The notes: generated from the sequence alone by a model not told the origin. A stretch of DNA of 64,000 nucleotides from Prochilodus magdalenae (GCA_024036415.1 JAMWET010001633.1:494001-558000), one strand, 5' to 3'. Shown: positions 1 through 11,954, counted from the stretch's first letter. Numbers and translations are program-made.

Positions 1-219
1 TCTAATAAACAGCAAACGTTTAGGTACACTTTAATCTCCAAAGTAAGGACTTTAATGTTATTCATTCTGAATAATGAACTTTAATGTTATTCATTCTGAA
101 TGTGCTGCCTTGCATGTTAAAGGTGGTAGTAACTTCAGGCTCCTGCCATCGTGCCAGGATGATCAGGCTATAAATGCCTAGATTGGTAGATTAAAAGGAG
201 AGGCTACAGTGCAGTGAAT

Positions 220-560
220 GTCTTGGTCCATGTGGGAAAAAACGGAGTGACTGCATTTGGGTGTACCGAAGACCATAGTGTGAATTCCATACACCTGAAT
301 TTGCAGGTGTATGGAAGCGTATGGTCATATGGGTCTACCAGCAGTGGCTAAAATCCCAGCCTACAGGGAATTCTCCTCGGAATTGTGTCACGTAATGCAT
401 CCACCAAATCTGGCCCAACTGACCAATTCTTTCATGCAGGAAAGTAGCTGAACATTAATGTGGCCTACATCCTGAAACTTGTTCAGTCCATTCCCAACCA
501 AATTGCTGTTATTCATGTCATTCAGGCTTGTGGAGGTACTAGATATATATGGAATCTTCA
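220..560 (+). mobile_element. Tc1-like transposon relic, internally deleted (copy 1)
   Basis: This stretch matches the reverse complement of about 52170-52570 at most positions. Conceptual translation gives a helix-turn-helix-like stretch (read in the second copy as SVKEVAESAGVWKHTVIRVY) followed soon by a transposase C-terminal-like stretch (DVAYIHSLVWSIPKQISAV). The middle of a normal Tc1 transposase, including the catalytic core, is missing. Stops and frameshifts make it non-coding. Element ends are not defined. Confidence 0.6.
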
Positions 561-1373
561 GTTTCTTGCCAATACACAGCTCATATATAAACTTTTTATT
601 CTCAAGTATATATAGTTATAGTTCAACCTGTTCTGGAGTTCCTGTTTAGAACAGGTTGAACAGTAGGTTTGTATATAATTCCCTTCAGTTTAGCCCATCC
701 TACACTTAGTGTTTCCACCCAGATCTCTTTTTGAAAAGCTCTGTTCTGGAGAAACTTACAGAGTCAGAAATGTCCACGGAGGTACACCTCACAAAAATTT
801 ACATGACATGCCATGGTTAAATTACATGATATAATTATGAATACATCAAAGTTTTTATAAAGTCTATCACTATTTCAGATTATTGAGGCTTAATCATTGA
901 GAAACCAAGCTGAAGAATGATATTGATGAAACCAATCATTCCTCAAGATTTTTGACGTTATTGAGAAACAGGTATCTTGTGGGAACCGAGTTCAACAGTG
1001 AAGAGTTATTTGCAGGGCCTTATATGCAAATAATGAAGCAAAGGAATTCTAGAGCGCCCACAGATCCGGCAGGGTTAATGGGTGGGGCTGGGCACTCCTT
1101 CAACATACAAATGTGCACCAGACAGACAGCTCAAAGTGGGGTTTCCTCAGGACACTGGATCCTCCAGATAAGGTAGATCTTTCCAAAATGAAGCAATTCT
1201 CATTTCCTTGCACAACTTTTGACATATTTAGGGCTTGATATTTTTTTATTGTGCGCCCAAACATGAGTCAAAAGTGAAAATGAAAGCGTGCCATGGTACA
1301 AGGAGACACAGCGTGCTACGTTTTAGTTAAAAGGTAATACCAGCCGTTTTTAATTATTCCTTCTTTCCTGCAG
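561..1373. other. No confident gene
   Basis: AT-rich sequence with no exon I can support. An open stretch at 952-1176 could be bounded by an acceptor near 1012 and a donor near 1173, but its phase does not join the downstream open segment at 1374 without a stop, so I do not call it. Confidence 0.4.
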
Positions 1374-1546
1374 GTCAGTGGGTGAGACGTGTACAAATTC
1401 ATTCCGAGTGGTTTGATGCTACAGGCTTCACGGTTAAGAAACTTGCCGGCACAAGTTCCTTTGCAGTGGTGGTGATGGGAACCAGGGATGGTGACGTCTA
1501 CAAAACAGATATAGTCTTTTTATTGAACATCAGAAATCCCCAGTGA
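1374..1546 (+). CDS. Possible 3' terminal exon of an unidentified gene
   Basis: A good acceptor (pyrimidine-rich tract ending CTGCAG) is followed by an open frame ending in TGA at 1544-1546. The translation looks protein-like, with segments such as VQIHSEWFDATGF and FAVVVMGTRDGDVYK, but I do not recognise the family. No matching upstream exon in the right phase was found in the window, and there is no clear AATAAA just downstream. It could be the last exon of a + strand gene entering from the left, or a chance frame. Confidence 0.3.
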
Positions 1547-3119
1547 ACCTACACGGTTTTAATATGTAACATGATTTTGGTAAAACAGTGGAGATTTGGG
1601 GAAAATTAGTGTCTATTTTGCTGCACCGCACCCTGCACATCAAACCCTTAATGGAATATTAGGACTAAACCCTCTTTAACTTCCAGACATCCAGACGTCT
1701 CAGACATCAGCCAGTTTTACAACCATTCTATATAATAACCTTCTGTATGGAAGCTGTTAAAGGTGGACTTTACTATCACCAACATTCTGAATGATTTGGT
1801 GTTGGTAAGTTTTTAGCACCAAACTAACCTATATGACTTAATTCAGATCTCGAGCAGGTTTATATACCTGTTATATATACTGTATATACTTATAATCTTG
1901 GCTTTTATAATGTACAGCACACCACACTTATTTAAAATGAAGCCATAATTGCTGGAAATGCCTCAACAGGTTTAATGAAAGAGCCAGTCAATAGCGTATT
2001 ACATAATCAAGCTGAATGTCATACTTTTGGTTTATCAGGCGATAGAATCAGAAACACCCCGCCACACACACACACACATGACTGACTCAGGGGTGGTTGC
2101 ATTTCAGTTTGTCAGTTTCTGAGTCATAACAACAAACTGTAGTTTCTACTGCCTCTGTAACCAGCTGTATTAACTACCCAGTTAACGTTTCCAGATGTTT
2201 AAGCAGCTGCTTCTGGCTGTATTTATATATATTATTATATTAGCCTCTTATTAGATTAATTATCTCATCTTTAAATGCACCAATTTCAGTTGTACATCTT
2301 TTGACGCTCCACACAAGGATACAAATTATGAAAGCTTTAAACAACTATTAAAAATAAGCATAAAGATATCACATAACATGCTACACAAGCCAAAAATCCA
2401 AATACTTGAGAAAAGTAATTAATTTAAAGTAAAATTAAACAGGGCGACTTCTGATTCATTAAAGTAGCAATCAGTTCTGTACAAGGTGTGGAACGCTTTT
2501 ATTTTGTGGAAGGTGTTTTCACCCTTCCAATCAGGCCTAGCCTATAGGCTTTCCCAAAAATGGCATCTTTAACCCTCCCAGCCTTCCCTGCTCTTGGTCC
2601 TCAACCAATTGGAGTTGGTTGATGTCATGCTTGACCTTTGCAATCAACCTTGCTATATGCCAAGTCCTTGTGGATGTGCAGAAAGATGCTTGTTCAGAAG
2701 AGTCACAAGGCCGTATATTATCTACAGAGAATTATCTACAAAGACAAGTTGGTCTACATCGTTTGCATAACTGCTATTACCTCCAGCCTTACACAGAAAT
2801 TCAAAACACCCAGTTACATATTAAGGAATGAACTTGATTATCAATTACCAAAAATACAAGTAATTATGAAAGAGGACTTCTTATTGCACTCTATATATTG
2901 CATTGCATAGTGCAATACGCATTTTCAAACAGAGCTCTAGACTGCAACAGGTGCAGAATTTTCAACCTTGCTGTGGTAACAATCAAGGTGTCCTTTTTTC
3001 TCTTTGGTCTAGAATACACAAAGTCCAAATAATCTTGTCAGACCACATGTTTCCACTTTGGGTAAATCCATCTCAGATAGCTTTAGCCCAGAGAAGTAGG
3101 TGGCGTTATTGGATGGTGT
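1547..3119. other. Intergenic, no gene seen
   Basis: AT-rich non-coding sequence with a short CA run near 2065. The open frames at 2619-2910 are low-complexity by composition and have no splice or homology support. Confidence 0.5.
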
Positions 3120-3122
3120 TTA

Positions 3123-3640
3123 TACAGCTCTGAAAATAAATAAGACACCGCTTCAGCATCAGCATGTACAGCAGGTTCTTAGTGAGGAACAGAAGGTTGG
3201 GTTCTAGCTTTACTGGCAGATACAGCGAGCGCCTGGTTCATAAGAACAATGTCAAGCAGCAAACACACAGGACAACACAACTACAGACTGGCAGAGGGCC
3301 AAACCCACTCTCTACTGACCGTGATAAGCGCCACCTCATTCCAATGTCCCTTAACCACCGTAAGATGACCTCAAGTGACCTACAGAGAGACTGGTGATAG
3401 GAGGCTGGGGTGAAACGCACAGCGAGCATGGTTCTATAAACAGGCTTCTGGAGGTCATTAGTGATTTTCTAAATAAACAGATCTAATACAAAATCTGATC
3501 TGGAGTTTGGGAGACATGCTTCCAGTAGTGTAGAGAGTCAAACAGAACTGAGGAATTCTGGTCCAACACAAACCCAGAACCTGTACAGCTAGAGACACTG
3601 ATCATTTTGAGGTGGTCTCTTTTATTTTTCCAGAGCTGTA
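3123..3640 (+). mobile_element. Tc1-like transposon, internally deleted, with both inverted ends
   Basis: The left end (TACAGCTCTGAAAATAAATA) and the reverse complement of the right end (TACAGCTCTGGAAAAATAAA) match closely, so both terminal inverted repeats are present next to TA. Between them, 3180-3450 translates to recognisable Tc1 transposase DNA-binding sequence (TDRDKRHLIPMSLNHRKMTS). The frame is broken and the catalytic half is missing. About 520 bp against about 1.6 kb for an intact element, so this is a dead derivative. Confidence 0.75.
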
Positions 3641-4717
3641 TATGGCATCCACTTTGTATAGTAGAGACTTGCTTTTGTAGATGCATTAACTAAATGTGTT
3701 TACTGACATATTCTCCAAAGTATTCCCAAGCTAATGTGTTTACAATTATTACAGAAATGAAGTATGCTGGTTTTTAGAGTATGCAATGGCATTGAAGGGA
3801 TCTGAAATCGTCGGCATTCAGTTTCGGCTTCCAGCACAGAAATGGACTGTGGATGCTGAAATCTTCTAATTCTCTGCAGTCATGTTGTGCTTAAACATGG
3901 CCACACAATGTTTCACAAAGTGGCTGCTGAGCCTTTTATAACCATAACAATAGGCATAGGCACAATAATCATGATAGCATCACCTGTTAGCTAGTCACCT
4001 GTTTAGGTGTTTTTGGTTATTCCACAACTATCTCATTTTAATCTGTTACACCTGTTGGGGTTGGATTGCAGAAATTAATTCAGAATTAGTGCAAATTAGT
4101 ACAAATAGCTGCTCCGGCATCTTATGTTGCACCCTGGTTCTGTAGGGTTTGTATATATATATATATATGTGGTAAAAGAATGGAAAACATATAACACAAT
4201 GATAGAAATACTGCAGCTGTGCAAAGAACACATTGTGACTGACTTTGTGCCAAGCATAATATGATGTATGATGAGCTGCTACTTTGTGCAACTAGTGGAG
4301 TAAATGAATGCATTGCATGCAACTTGTTCTTTGACTTATTCAGAACTTACATGACAAACTTAGGATCAAGATCTTTAACTATAGCTTATGCTTTCCCTGA
4401 GAAGGATCAAATCTGCAGCCTTGTTTCGAGTAGGACCCCACACTAGCACTTCTGACTGCGACATTATTTACAGTGGGTTTATTTATCTCAGCACTGCCAG
4501 GCCCCTGTGCGCTGAAGCTTCCTGCAGGTCGGACCCATTGTATACAGAGGATGTGACATCACCCCCACCGTGCAGAGAGCGAATGAGCTGAGAGCGCTGA
4601 GAAACTGAGAAGTCTTGTTGGATATTGGACCCTGCAGAGACTCCACGCTTCAGCGGTTCTCAACCGTGGCCTGTTGTGTGCAAGAGAGAGAGCACTTTTT
4701 GATAGTTATCGAGCAGG

Positions 4718-4787
4718 ATGTCGGAGCCGCCTCAGCCGAGAGATGGACGGGAAGCTGCTGTTTACTTCTCCAATCCTCTAATGAGTG
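4718..4787 (+). CDS. asb9: asb9-like coding exon 1
   Basis: Starts at the first ATG of the frame (MSEPPQPRDGRE) and ends at donor GTGAGA with one base of a split Asp codon. The last residues, FSNPLMS, align with the Asb9 N-terminal SNPLMG motif. About 150 bp upstream is a TGACATCA (CRE-like) motif that could be part of the promoter. Confidence 0.75.
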
Positions 4788-7116
4788 GTGAGAGACCAGC
4801 CTGCACTTCTGCTGTTTATTTCCTGATGAGAAAAACACTTCTAGATGAGTTTGACTGAACTCCTTCGTTTGCAAGTGATTTACAGTTAAAGTTGCCACCC
4901 ACGGTTCTGGAAAAAGCTGGTTAGGAACGGTGCGGTTGGTGTAGCATAGGGTACCTGTTGCCCACCTGGGGTCTGATTCTGTGCCGGGGCAAGCCTTCTA
5001 TGGTACACCAATAAGAGTCCTTGGGCTGGACTCCCAATGCTGCTATTCCCCAACATCTGTAATATGATTAAATCTAAATACCATGCCCACCAAATACTAT
5101 CATGTCAATTTGTGAACTGATGAGTCACTTTTCATTCGTAGTGAGAAATGCTAACATAAGGAGATGCTTGGTTTGAAATTAATGGAATTCATTTCGACTG
5201 CGGGCAAATCTGTTAAAGAGGAGAAAGGCTCACTTCTAACTTGCTGTTGTTTGATGTATTTAGTAGTGCTAACCATTCTTACTGTCTTCTGTTAAAAGAC
5301 GTTGAGGCAGACTGGTCTCCAATACATGATGCTGCCTTCAATGGAAGACTGCTGGCTTTGCACTCTCTAATCAACCAGGTTGGTGCTTTCGAGGCTGCAG
5401 GCAGAGACTAAGCCTACACCTCCTCATTTACCGTATGTATGTGTTTGCCTTGAATATTTTGTCAGAATTATGACAATATATAAGGTGCTGTAAGTGGTGG
5501 GGCCTAAGACCACTGGCAGCACCCCTGTGCATTCCCTTCTATTGTCCATTGTTTTTTTATTGTAACTGGTGACATTAAAGTAGCTGAATTCACTCATGAG
5601 AATGGCTGTCTGGTTACTGTTGGACATGTAGTGTTCTTTTCAGTGTAACAACACAAATCACAGAAGTTAATGTTTTCCGTAAGAAGAAAGTTCTAGTAAT
5701 GGACAGTGTAGTCAAACATTGACCTTCTGAACTTACTCAATCAGGACACAAACAGGGCAATCTGTTGGATATATATATTAAAAATATATAAATTATATAT
5801 TGTAGGAATACTGAAGGATTATTCGTTACGTTAGACTGCTGGATGGTTTACCATTTAAATTATTAGCACTATTACACAGCATTCCTTTCCATTGATTTGT
5901 TGATGGAATGTATGGGTCTCCTTCAGCATGAGGTGCTGAGAAGTATTTATGTGTGTGTGGGCAGGGTGTGGCAGTGAATCTGACCACTCTGGATGGAGTG
6001 ACCCCTCTACATGCAGCCTGCCAGCAAGGTCATGCCCCATGTGCCCGGCTGCTGATCGAACATGGGGCCAGTGTGAGTACATCGTGCTCTGAGAGAGTTT
6101 CTGCCTTTTTTCTGTTAGTGGCTGATTCTCATGCTGTTCCTTTTGAGTCTGTGACTCTCAGTGGTTCCTCCTAATGCTCTTATAGAGTTCCCCTTTGTCA
6201 GTTCCTCTTCTTCATGTTTACGCCTTCGAGTCTTGGTTCATTTAAGTAGTTCTTATGGTTTTAGAGAGTTTCTGCCTTTGGGTCTTGGTTTCTCTGAGTG
6301 GTTCTTCCTCATGCTTTTATGAAGTTCCTCTTTGAAGTCAGAGGCTCTTCCTCATGTTTTTGCTTTTGAGTCTCTGTCTTGGTTCCTCTCAAAGCATCAG
6401 GAAGAGTCATGACAAAGAGCAGTTTGGTTCCTTTTAGTGGATTGTCCTTATTTCTCATCAGAATGAGTTCAAAAAATTCATCAAATTCATACCAAGATTG
6501 AACACAATATAGAGGCATCTTGATTGATTAGGATGCAGTGAAAATGTGTATGGCCTTGTATATATTTAGTGCTGTTTTCATTTTCAGTTTATTACAGCAT
6601 TCATCATTATCAGCGTTCAATAGGAGAGACTTCAGAATGGCACCTTGGAGGTTACCCTGCTCCATTCAGGCTGTTTTACTATCAGCAAGGATATGCTTAA
6701 TAACAGCTGTAATTAATACAAAATGAAAGCAGTATATTAATGTGACATAGCGTGAGCAAATAAGCATAAATCAATAATCATTACAGCTATACAACCAGTG
6801 CTAATTCACCAGTGCTAATTCAACAGTGCTAATTAATTTCACTCTTTTGTTGTAGTTCCACGGACTGATAGAGATGGGTGATGCATGTGTAATTGAATAA
6901 ACATGCCTTTGTAGCCTTGAGCTAATGTGCTAACCGCATGCCAGTATGCACTATGGAGTAGTCTACCTGTCTCCGCCTATTCATCTGTGTTTTTCCACTC
7001 TCTAGGTGAATGCCACCACACTGAGCCAAGGCACTCCTCTCACTGAGGCCTCCAGCAGAGGTCATGTGACCTGCGTTAACCTGTTGCTTCAACATGGAGC
7101 GCCACCTCGAGGCTAA
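4718..7116 (+). CDS. asb9: Asb9-like ankyrin repeat protein, truncated frame
   Basis: Ankyrin repeat and SOCS box protein 9; in mammals it recruits substrates such as creatine kinase B to a cullin-5 ubiquitin ligase. Coding exons are 4718-4787, 5299-5378, 5965-6072 and 7006-7116, all with GT-AG borders and matching phases (1, 0, 0), giving 122 residues. The N-terminus contains SNPLMSDVEADWSPIHDAA, the Asb9 hallmark just before ankyrin repeat 1. Repeats 2 (GVTPLHAACQQGH) and 3 (GTPLTEASSRGH) follow. The frame then stops with HGAPPRG and TAA, where family members continue with three or more further repeats and a SOCS box, usually about 290 residues in total. I found no later repeat or SOCS exon downstream. 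It is therefore a truncated gene, a decayed copy, or an isoform. It is convergent with mospd2, as in human. Confidence 0.8.
4920..5085 (+). repeat. tRNA-derived SINE in asb9 intron 1
   Basis: Degenerate tRNA-like head followed by a body that shares ACCAATAAGAGTCCTTGGGC with the element at 16605-16790. The remaining intron, 4788-5298, has nothing else I can identify. Confidence 0.6.
5299..5378 (+). CDS. asb9: asb9-like coding exon 2 (ankyrin repeat 1)
   Basis: Acceptor TTAAAAG; the exon encodes DWSPIHDAAFNGRLLALHSL, the first ankyrin repeat, and ends in phase 0 at donor GTTGGT. Confidence 0.8.
5379..5964 (+). other. asb9-like intron 2
   Basis: Non-coding; contains an AT-rich palindromic stretch around 5770-5803. 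No repeat family recognised. Confidence 0.6.
5965..6072 (+). CDS. asb9: asb9-like coding exon 3 (ankyrin repeat 2)
   Basis: Acceptor GGGCAG, donor GTGAGT, 36 codons in phase 0. Encodes a canonical ankyrin unit with TPLHAACQQGHAPCARLLIE. Confidence 0.85.
6073..7005 (+). repeat. asb9-like intron 3 with degenerate tandem repeat
   Basis: From about 6090 to 6400 the phrase GAGTTTCTGCCTTT...GGTTCCTC...CATGCTTTTAT recurs in altered form several times, an old tandem duplication. The rest of the intron holds a triplicated short phrase, CCAGTGCTAATTCA, near 6797-6835. Confidence 0.45.
7006..7116 (+). CDS. asb9: asb9-like coding exon 4, premature end
   Basis: Acceptor CTCTCTAG; the exon encodes the third repeat, GTPLTEASSRGHVTCVNLLL, then QHGAPPRG and TAA at 7114-7116. 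In family members QHGA is followed by about 35 more codons in the same exon. No GT donor lies between QHGA and the stop, so splicing cannot rescue the frame here. Confidence 0.75.
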   Translation: MNATTLSQGTPLTEASSRGHVTCVNLLLQHGAPPRG

Positions 7117-7466
7117 TTCAAAGTTCCAGTGTAATGTCTGCCCTGCAGCACGGGAAACGAGACAGATCATTGCAACTGGGGAGCGAAATGTAACTGCCGT
7201 CTAATCAGACTCATGCTGTTTACTGGTATGGATATTAATTATTTTATTACTCTTTATTTTTTACATCATTATAATTACTCTGTACATTATTTGGAGTAAG
7301 GCACTTTACTGGGTTTTGGGGAGCTTCTTTACACTTTACAATGAACTTCTTAATAGGTAGGTAGGTTTGTGTTTTAATCAGGTCTAAGGTCTTAAGGTCT
7401 GCTAACATGCGGAATTTATATATTATGATGTAGAACTCATTTTTAGAATTTATGAAATTGCTGATG

Positions 7467-7511
7467 CATTATTATTATTATTATTATTATTATTATCATT
7501 ATTATTATTAA
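7467..7511. repeat. (ATT)n microsatellite
   Basis: About 15 ATT units with one C interruption. Confidence 0.9.
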
Positions 7512-7610
7512 TGTTTTTTTGTACTTGATGTTGGTGTTTTGCAATACTACTGATTGTATTTCTTCTTCTATCCTCTGCCTGGAAGTATAACAGAGATTGT
7601 TTCTTCTCAA

Positions 7611-7616
7611 AATAAA
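7611..7616 (+). terminator. Candidate asb9-like polyadenylation signal
   Basis: AATAAA about 495 bases after the stop codon. Another AATAAA lies near 7706. Position fits a short 3' UTR, but no transcript evidence is available. Confidence 0.4.
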
Positions 7617-7789
7617 CTCCTGTCAGTCTCAGAGCTCTGTGCGCCATATATTCATTATAATCAAAGCCATTATGCAGCAAATAGGTCAACATCTGTCATA
7701 CTGTATAAATAAACAAGCACGGTAGGAGCTCAGGGGGGCGATCAGCACCCAGCCATCACATCAATTTCTTCAGTTAATTTAACCTGCTA

Positions 7790-8120
7790 CTCGAAGATCC
7801 AACCTACTTCTGGAGATCCAGTCTTCTTCTGAAGATCCACTCTACTTCTGGAGGCCCAATCTTCTTTACTGAGGATCGACTGTAGTCCTGGAGTCCAAGT
7901 TTTTACTAAAAACTGTTCTACTTCCAGGTGGTCCAGCCTACCCCCACAATTCCAACTTTCTCCCGTGGATCCACCTCCACTTCTGAGATCCAGCACTCCT
8001 TGGAAGTCTATTTCAGTCCAAAGGATTTGCCCTTGTCCTAGAGATCCAACCACTACTAGACTAATCAGATTCTAAAAAACCTGTCTATTTCTGGAGAGAG
8101 ATCCACTCCAGTCCTCCTAG
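7790..8120. repeat. Degenerate minisatellite, about 24-bp unit
   Basis: Variants of CTACTTCTGGAGATCCA recur head to tail more than ten times with substitutions. An open minus-strand frame across it results from repeat periodicity and is not a gene. Confidence 0.7.
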
Positions 8121-8778
8121 TGACCCAGCCCCAGCCCCCACAGTTCAGGATCATACATGCACAGGTGTAGATGGATTTTGGTCCATGAGTGGACACTGAC
8201 ACATCTTGCTCCAGAATCTTTCACTATGAACCCACAACACTTGGTACTAGCCCGACTTAGTTCAACTCCGTCCAACTTTTTGGGTTATCCATTCGGCAAG
8301 CCTGGTACTGGGTGCTACTTTTGGTTTCTCCTCTCTCGTAGATCTCATTGAGATTCCAAAAGCCTGTTTTCCACCCTAAACACATATACTAATGCTAGCT
8401 ACCAGCGTGTACCACCTTGAGCAGCCAGAATTGACTCAAACTGTATTTGTGGCCCAGTATCTTTGATTTCTTATAGAAAGGTAATATTCATTTTACATGT
8501 GATCAAATCTGATACAATAAAACAGTATGTGATCACATGTGACACTGTGTCCTGAAACTGTACCTTATTATGTTTTTCACAAGTGATCAAGTACACGTGT
8601 AGAATTACATATCATGTGACCACATGTAGAAATCTATTTCAACATTTTACACAAAATAACGTGTGAAAATTGTTTTAATGAAATAAATAATGATCGACTA
8701 ATAAAATGGTTAATAAACTGATGAACTAAAACACACATCAAACTTCAATAATGTGAAGCGATTGTTACATTGATGATA

Positions 8779-9515
8779 CACTGCTCAAAAAAATAAAGGG
8801 AACACTTAAACAACACAATATAACTCCAAGTAAATCAAACTTCTGTGAAATCAAACTGTCCACTTAGGAAGCAACACTGATTGACAATCAATTTCACATG
8901 CTGTTGTGCAAATGGAATAGACAACAGGTGGAAATTATTGGCGATTAGCAAGACACTCAATAAAGGAGTGGTTCTGCAGGTGGGAACCACAGACCTCTTC
9001 TCAGTACCCTATGCTTTCTGGCTGATGTTTTGGTCACTTTTGAATGTTGGTGGTGCTTTCACACTCGTGGTAGCATGAGACGGACTCTACAACCCACACA
9101 AGTGGCTCAGGTAGTGCAGCTCATCCAGGATGGCACATCAATGCGAGCTGTGGCAAGAAGGTTTGCTGTGTCTGTCAGCGTAGTGTCCAGAGGCGCTACC
9201 AGGAGACAGGCCAGTACACCAGGAGACGTAAAGGAGGTGGTAGGAAAGCAACAACCCAGCAGCAGGACCGCTACCTCCGCCTTTGTGCAAGGAGGAACAG
9301 GAGGAGCACTGCCAGAGCCCTGCAAAATGACCTCCAGCAGGCCACAAATGTGCATGTGTCTGCACAAACGGTTAGAAACCGACTCCATGAGGATGGTATG
9401 AGGGCCCGACGTCCACAGATGGGGGTTGTGCTCACAGCCCAACACCGTGCAGGACGCTTGGCATTTGCCAGAAAACACCAGGATTGCCAAATTCTGTGCT
9501 CTTCACAAATGTTCT
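8779..9515 (+). mobile_element. Tc1-like transposon, 3' truncated
   Basis: Begins with the terminal repeat CACTGCTCAAAAAAATAAAG next to a TA at 8777-8778. The transposase frame starts at 9076 ([20 protein letters not shown]) and shows the paired helix-turn-helix region, including [16 protein letters not shown] and [20 protein letters not shown]. The second half with the DDE catalytic core and the right terminal repeat are missing. Confidence 0.85.
9076..9515 (+). pseudogene. Tc1-like transposase pseudogene
   Basis: DNA-binding half only. A small deletion near 9188, after SVSVVSR, shifts the frame: the expected family sequence continues in another frame with [19 protein letters not shown]. 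The match then stops around [11 protein letters not shown], before any catalytic aspartate. It cannot encode an active enzyme. Confidence 0.8.
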
Positions 9516-11240
9516 GCAGACAGGGTGATCGTCATCAATCAAAATTTCCCTTTACACAAAACAAGATTCAACCAGAGTTTAGACTTACTTCTTTTAGACG
9601 TCTGAAACATCTTTCGCCATGCTCTCCCTGACCACAAAACAAACCTACATCATTTGTTAACTAGAAAACTATATATGAAAAGTCCATCTCCTGATGGAAA
9701 CATGGAATGGTTGCACAGCTCAAATGGTTCCCACTTCCTGCCCAGCTGTTGCTAGGCTATGGAAGGAGTGAGGGACGACTAAATGACACTTAGATGAATG
9801 TGGGTCAGTATGTCTGTGGATTAAAGTTTGGGGCTCTGCCCAGAGTGAGTACACACAGTTTGATGTCTGTAAGTTACTGGAAACAATGGGGTTTGGGTAG
9901 AGCCAAAAATGAATAGGTCTCTATTGAAGGAAGTATTGTAAGTGGCCGTTCAGTTTTCCTTCCCATTCATTACTAATGGGAAAGAATTCTGGAAAAAATA
10001 CATTGCTATGTGGAAACTGTAAGTCCAAGCTATATTTTTTTCCACGTTCCCACCCAGCTAGGAACGATTTGTTCCAGAAACAATCTGAGAATATACAATG
10101 CAATGTTCCATTGATGTGTTCAGTGGAATTTTTTTTCTTTTTCTTCCCAAAGTGTTCTTTTCAAAGGTAGGAGAACTTTCTCTAAAACATTCAGTCAGTC
10201 ATCTCAGGTCTTAGTAACATCCATAAAACATTTTCTGAATGTTATGCCAAGAATAAACTCTTCATTGGTTATCATGTAACATGATCTGTGGCCTTGACAC
10301 CATTAACACATCAGCTTAACGTTGCAGTTATAGCATTATGTCTTAGTTAGCATGTAACCTTATTGGAACATAATCTGACTTTATAGATTTTTGAAATGTT
10401 CTTTGAACATTAGATTAAAACATTTACTTTAAAACTTTATCAGAACTTGTAGGAAATGTAAACCAAAGTTGAGGGAACGTTTCCTACTAGCTGTTGGTCG
10501 CAATGATAGGAGTCTGAGGTTTCCCCATTAGAGAGATAAAACAGCCATCCTTTTCCTTTTCACAACATGTGCTATAATATCCCAATGAGCAAATGGAGAA
10601 GAAGCATTCAGACTAAGACATCTCTGGTGAAGCCATCGTTATGGTCTTGGATTAGAAGTGGCAGTGGGCTGTTTCGAGGTCAGTGCTAAAACTAACGGCA
10701 TGCTTTCTTTACTGGAAAGCCCACGAGACACTCGGCGACTTCTCCCAGTGGTAAGATTTTTGACAGCAAAGCAGGACCACATGTCTGGCTAGCCTTTGTT
10801 GACTGGGGAAATCCTACTCAGCTACTCCTCAGGTGCTGTGATCCTCCTGGGCTACACTGAAGCTTGGCTAGCTTTGCCACTCCAGCATTTCTCTTCTCTG
10901 GGCTGGGAGGATGCCTGAGGGCTTCTCTCCAGGGTTCTCCAGCATTGGAGCTGTGAGAAAGGAGGACACAGTAGGAGCGCAAGAAGGGAAAAGCATAAAC
11001 CCCTCACCAGTCGTCTCTGGGAGTTCTCTGCCAAGGCAAAGATTGTTTGGATACATTCTAGAATGGATTATCTCAGTGAGATTCCACCTGCTGACAGGAA
11101 ATTCCTTAAGATGTTCATGAATGAAAGGTTAGTGAGATCTCAGAGGTCTCTTTACATGCGTGCTAGATCACTGAAAATCTCTGCCTTCCTCCCACACAAT
11201 GGTGTCAGGTGAATGGAGACACTAAACTGTGCCTACGCAT
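9516..11240. other. Intergenic, repeat-derived but unclassified
   Basis: No gene seen. Around 10040-10490, phrases related to GGAACGTTCC and AATGTTCTTTGAACATT recur, suggesting an old dispersed repeat. Open frames at 10852-11120 on both strands lack splice or family support. Confidence 0.4.
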
Positions 11241-11244
11241 AAAT

Positions 11245-11365
11245 GTGTGTGTCTGTCCCAATATGGACTGGCGGTTTGTCCAGGGTGTTCCTGTCTTCCG
11301 CCCAGTGAGTGCTGGGATAGGCTTTACCATCCCCCACCACCCAGAAGGGTAAGTGGTTTAGAAGA
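11245..11365 (+). repeat. SINE 3' body fragment
   Basis: Contains the fish SINE phrase GTCCAGGGTGTTCCTGTCTT, then CCCAGTGAGTGCTGGGATAG and a GTAAGTGGTTTAGAAGA tail. The same body recurs at 54890-55080, 38555-38670 and, inverted, at 15120-15230. Confidence 0.6.
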
Positions 11366-11558
11366 CCAATGAATGCTTTTTTTATTTCCAATATTTGAAA
11401 ATTTATTTTCTTTATTTGAAAAATATGAATCTGTAACAAAATTCCACAACATTTCATTTATTGGAAGATGTACTTTTAATATCAGACTGTGTAAGCTTTT
11501 ATCTTTGAAATGCAATATTTCAGTCAAAATGTGTTCAAAATTATATTTTGCTAGGTTT

Positions 11559-11783
11559 GGTAACACTTTAGATACATTATACATGAAATAATACTATAAT
11601 AATACATTAACAATGGTTAACTAATGTTTAGTAAACATATAACAACTATAAGCTGTTTACGTAACATGTAAACATGTGGTAGTAATATGTTAATTAGTTA
11701 AACGTTTGTACCATGGTTACTGTAATACTGTGTGTTAACTAATGCATTACTTCACTAGTTAGAACCTAATGTAAAGTGTTACC
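11559..11783. mobile_element. MITE with 12-bp perfect inverted ends
   Basis: The left end GGTAACACTTTA is perfectly inverted at the right end TAAAGTGTTACC, giving a 225-bp non-coding AT-rich element full of GTTAACTAATG-like phrases. This looks like a non-autonomous DNA transposon. Confidence 0.7.
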
Positions 11784-11954
11784 CTAGGTTAATAGATGTT
11801 AATAGATGCTGATATATGTTGTATGATTTAAAGACTCATTTTTTTGTTATCAGTTTTTGGGTTCATAGAAGTTCATGCTCTTCTGATGCTAATTAAGCTA
11901 AAGGGCTACATCCTCCATCACTAGCGTGTGCATCCTGGAGTTGCATGTTCAGAT

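Noticed and set aside
952..1176. 74-codon frame as an exon before 1374
   Set aside because: With the natural donor near 1173 the phase leads to an early stop in the next segment.
7787..8053. 88-codon minus-strand frame
   Set aside because: Product of a degenerate 24-bp minisatellite; no family signal.
9107..9490. 127-codon minus-strand frame
   Set aside because: Antisense shadow of the Tc1 transposase.
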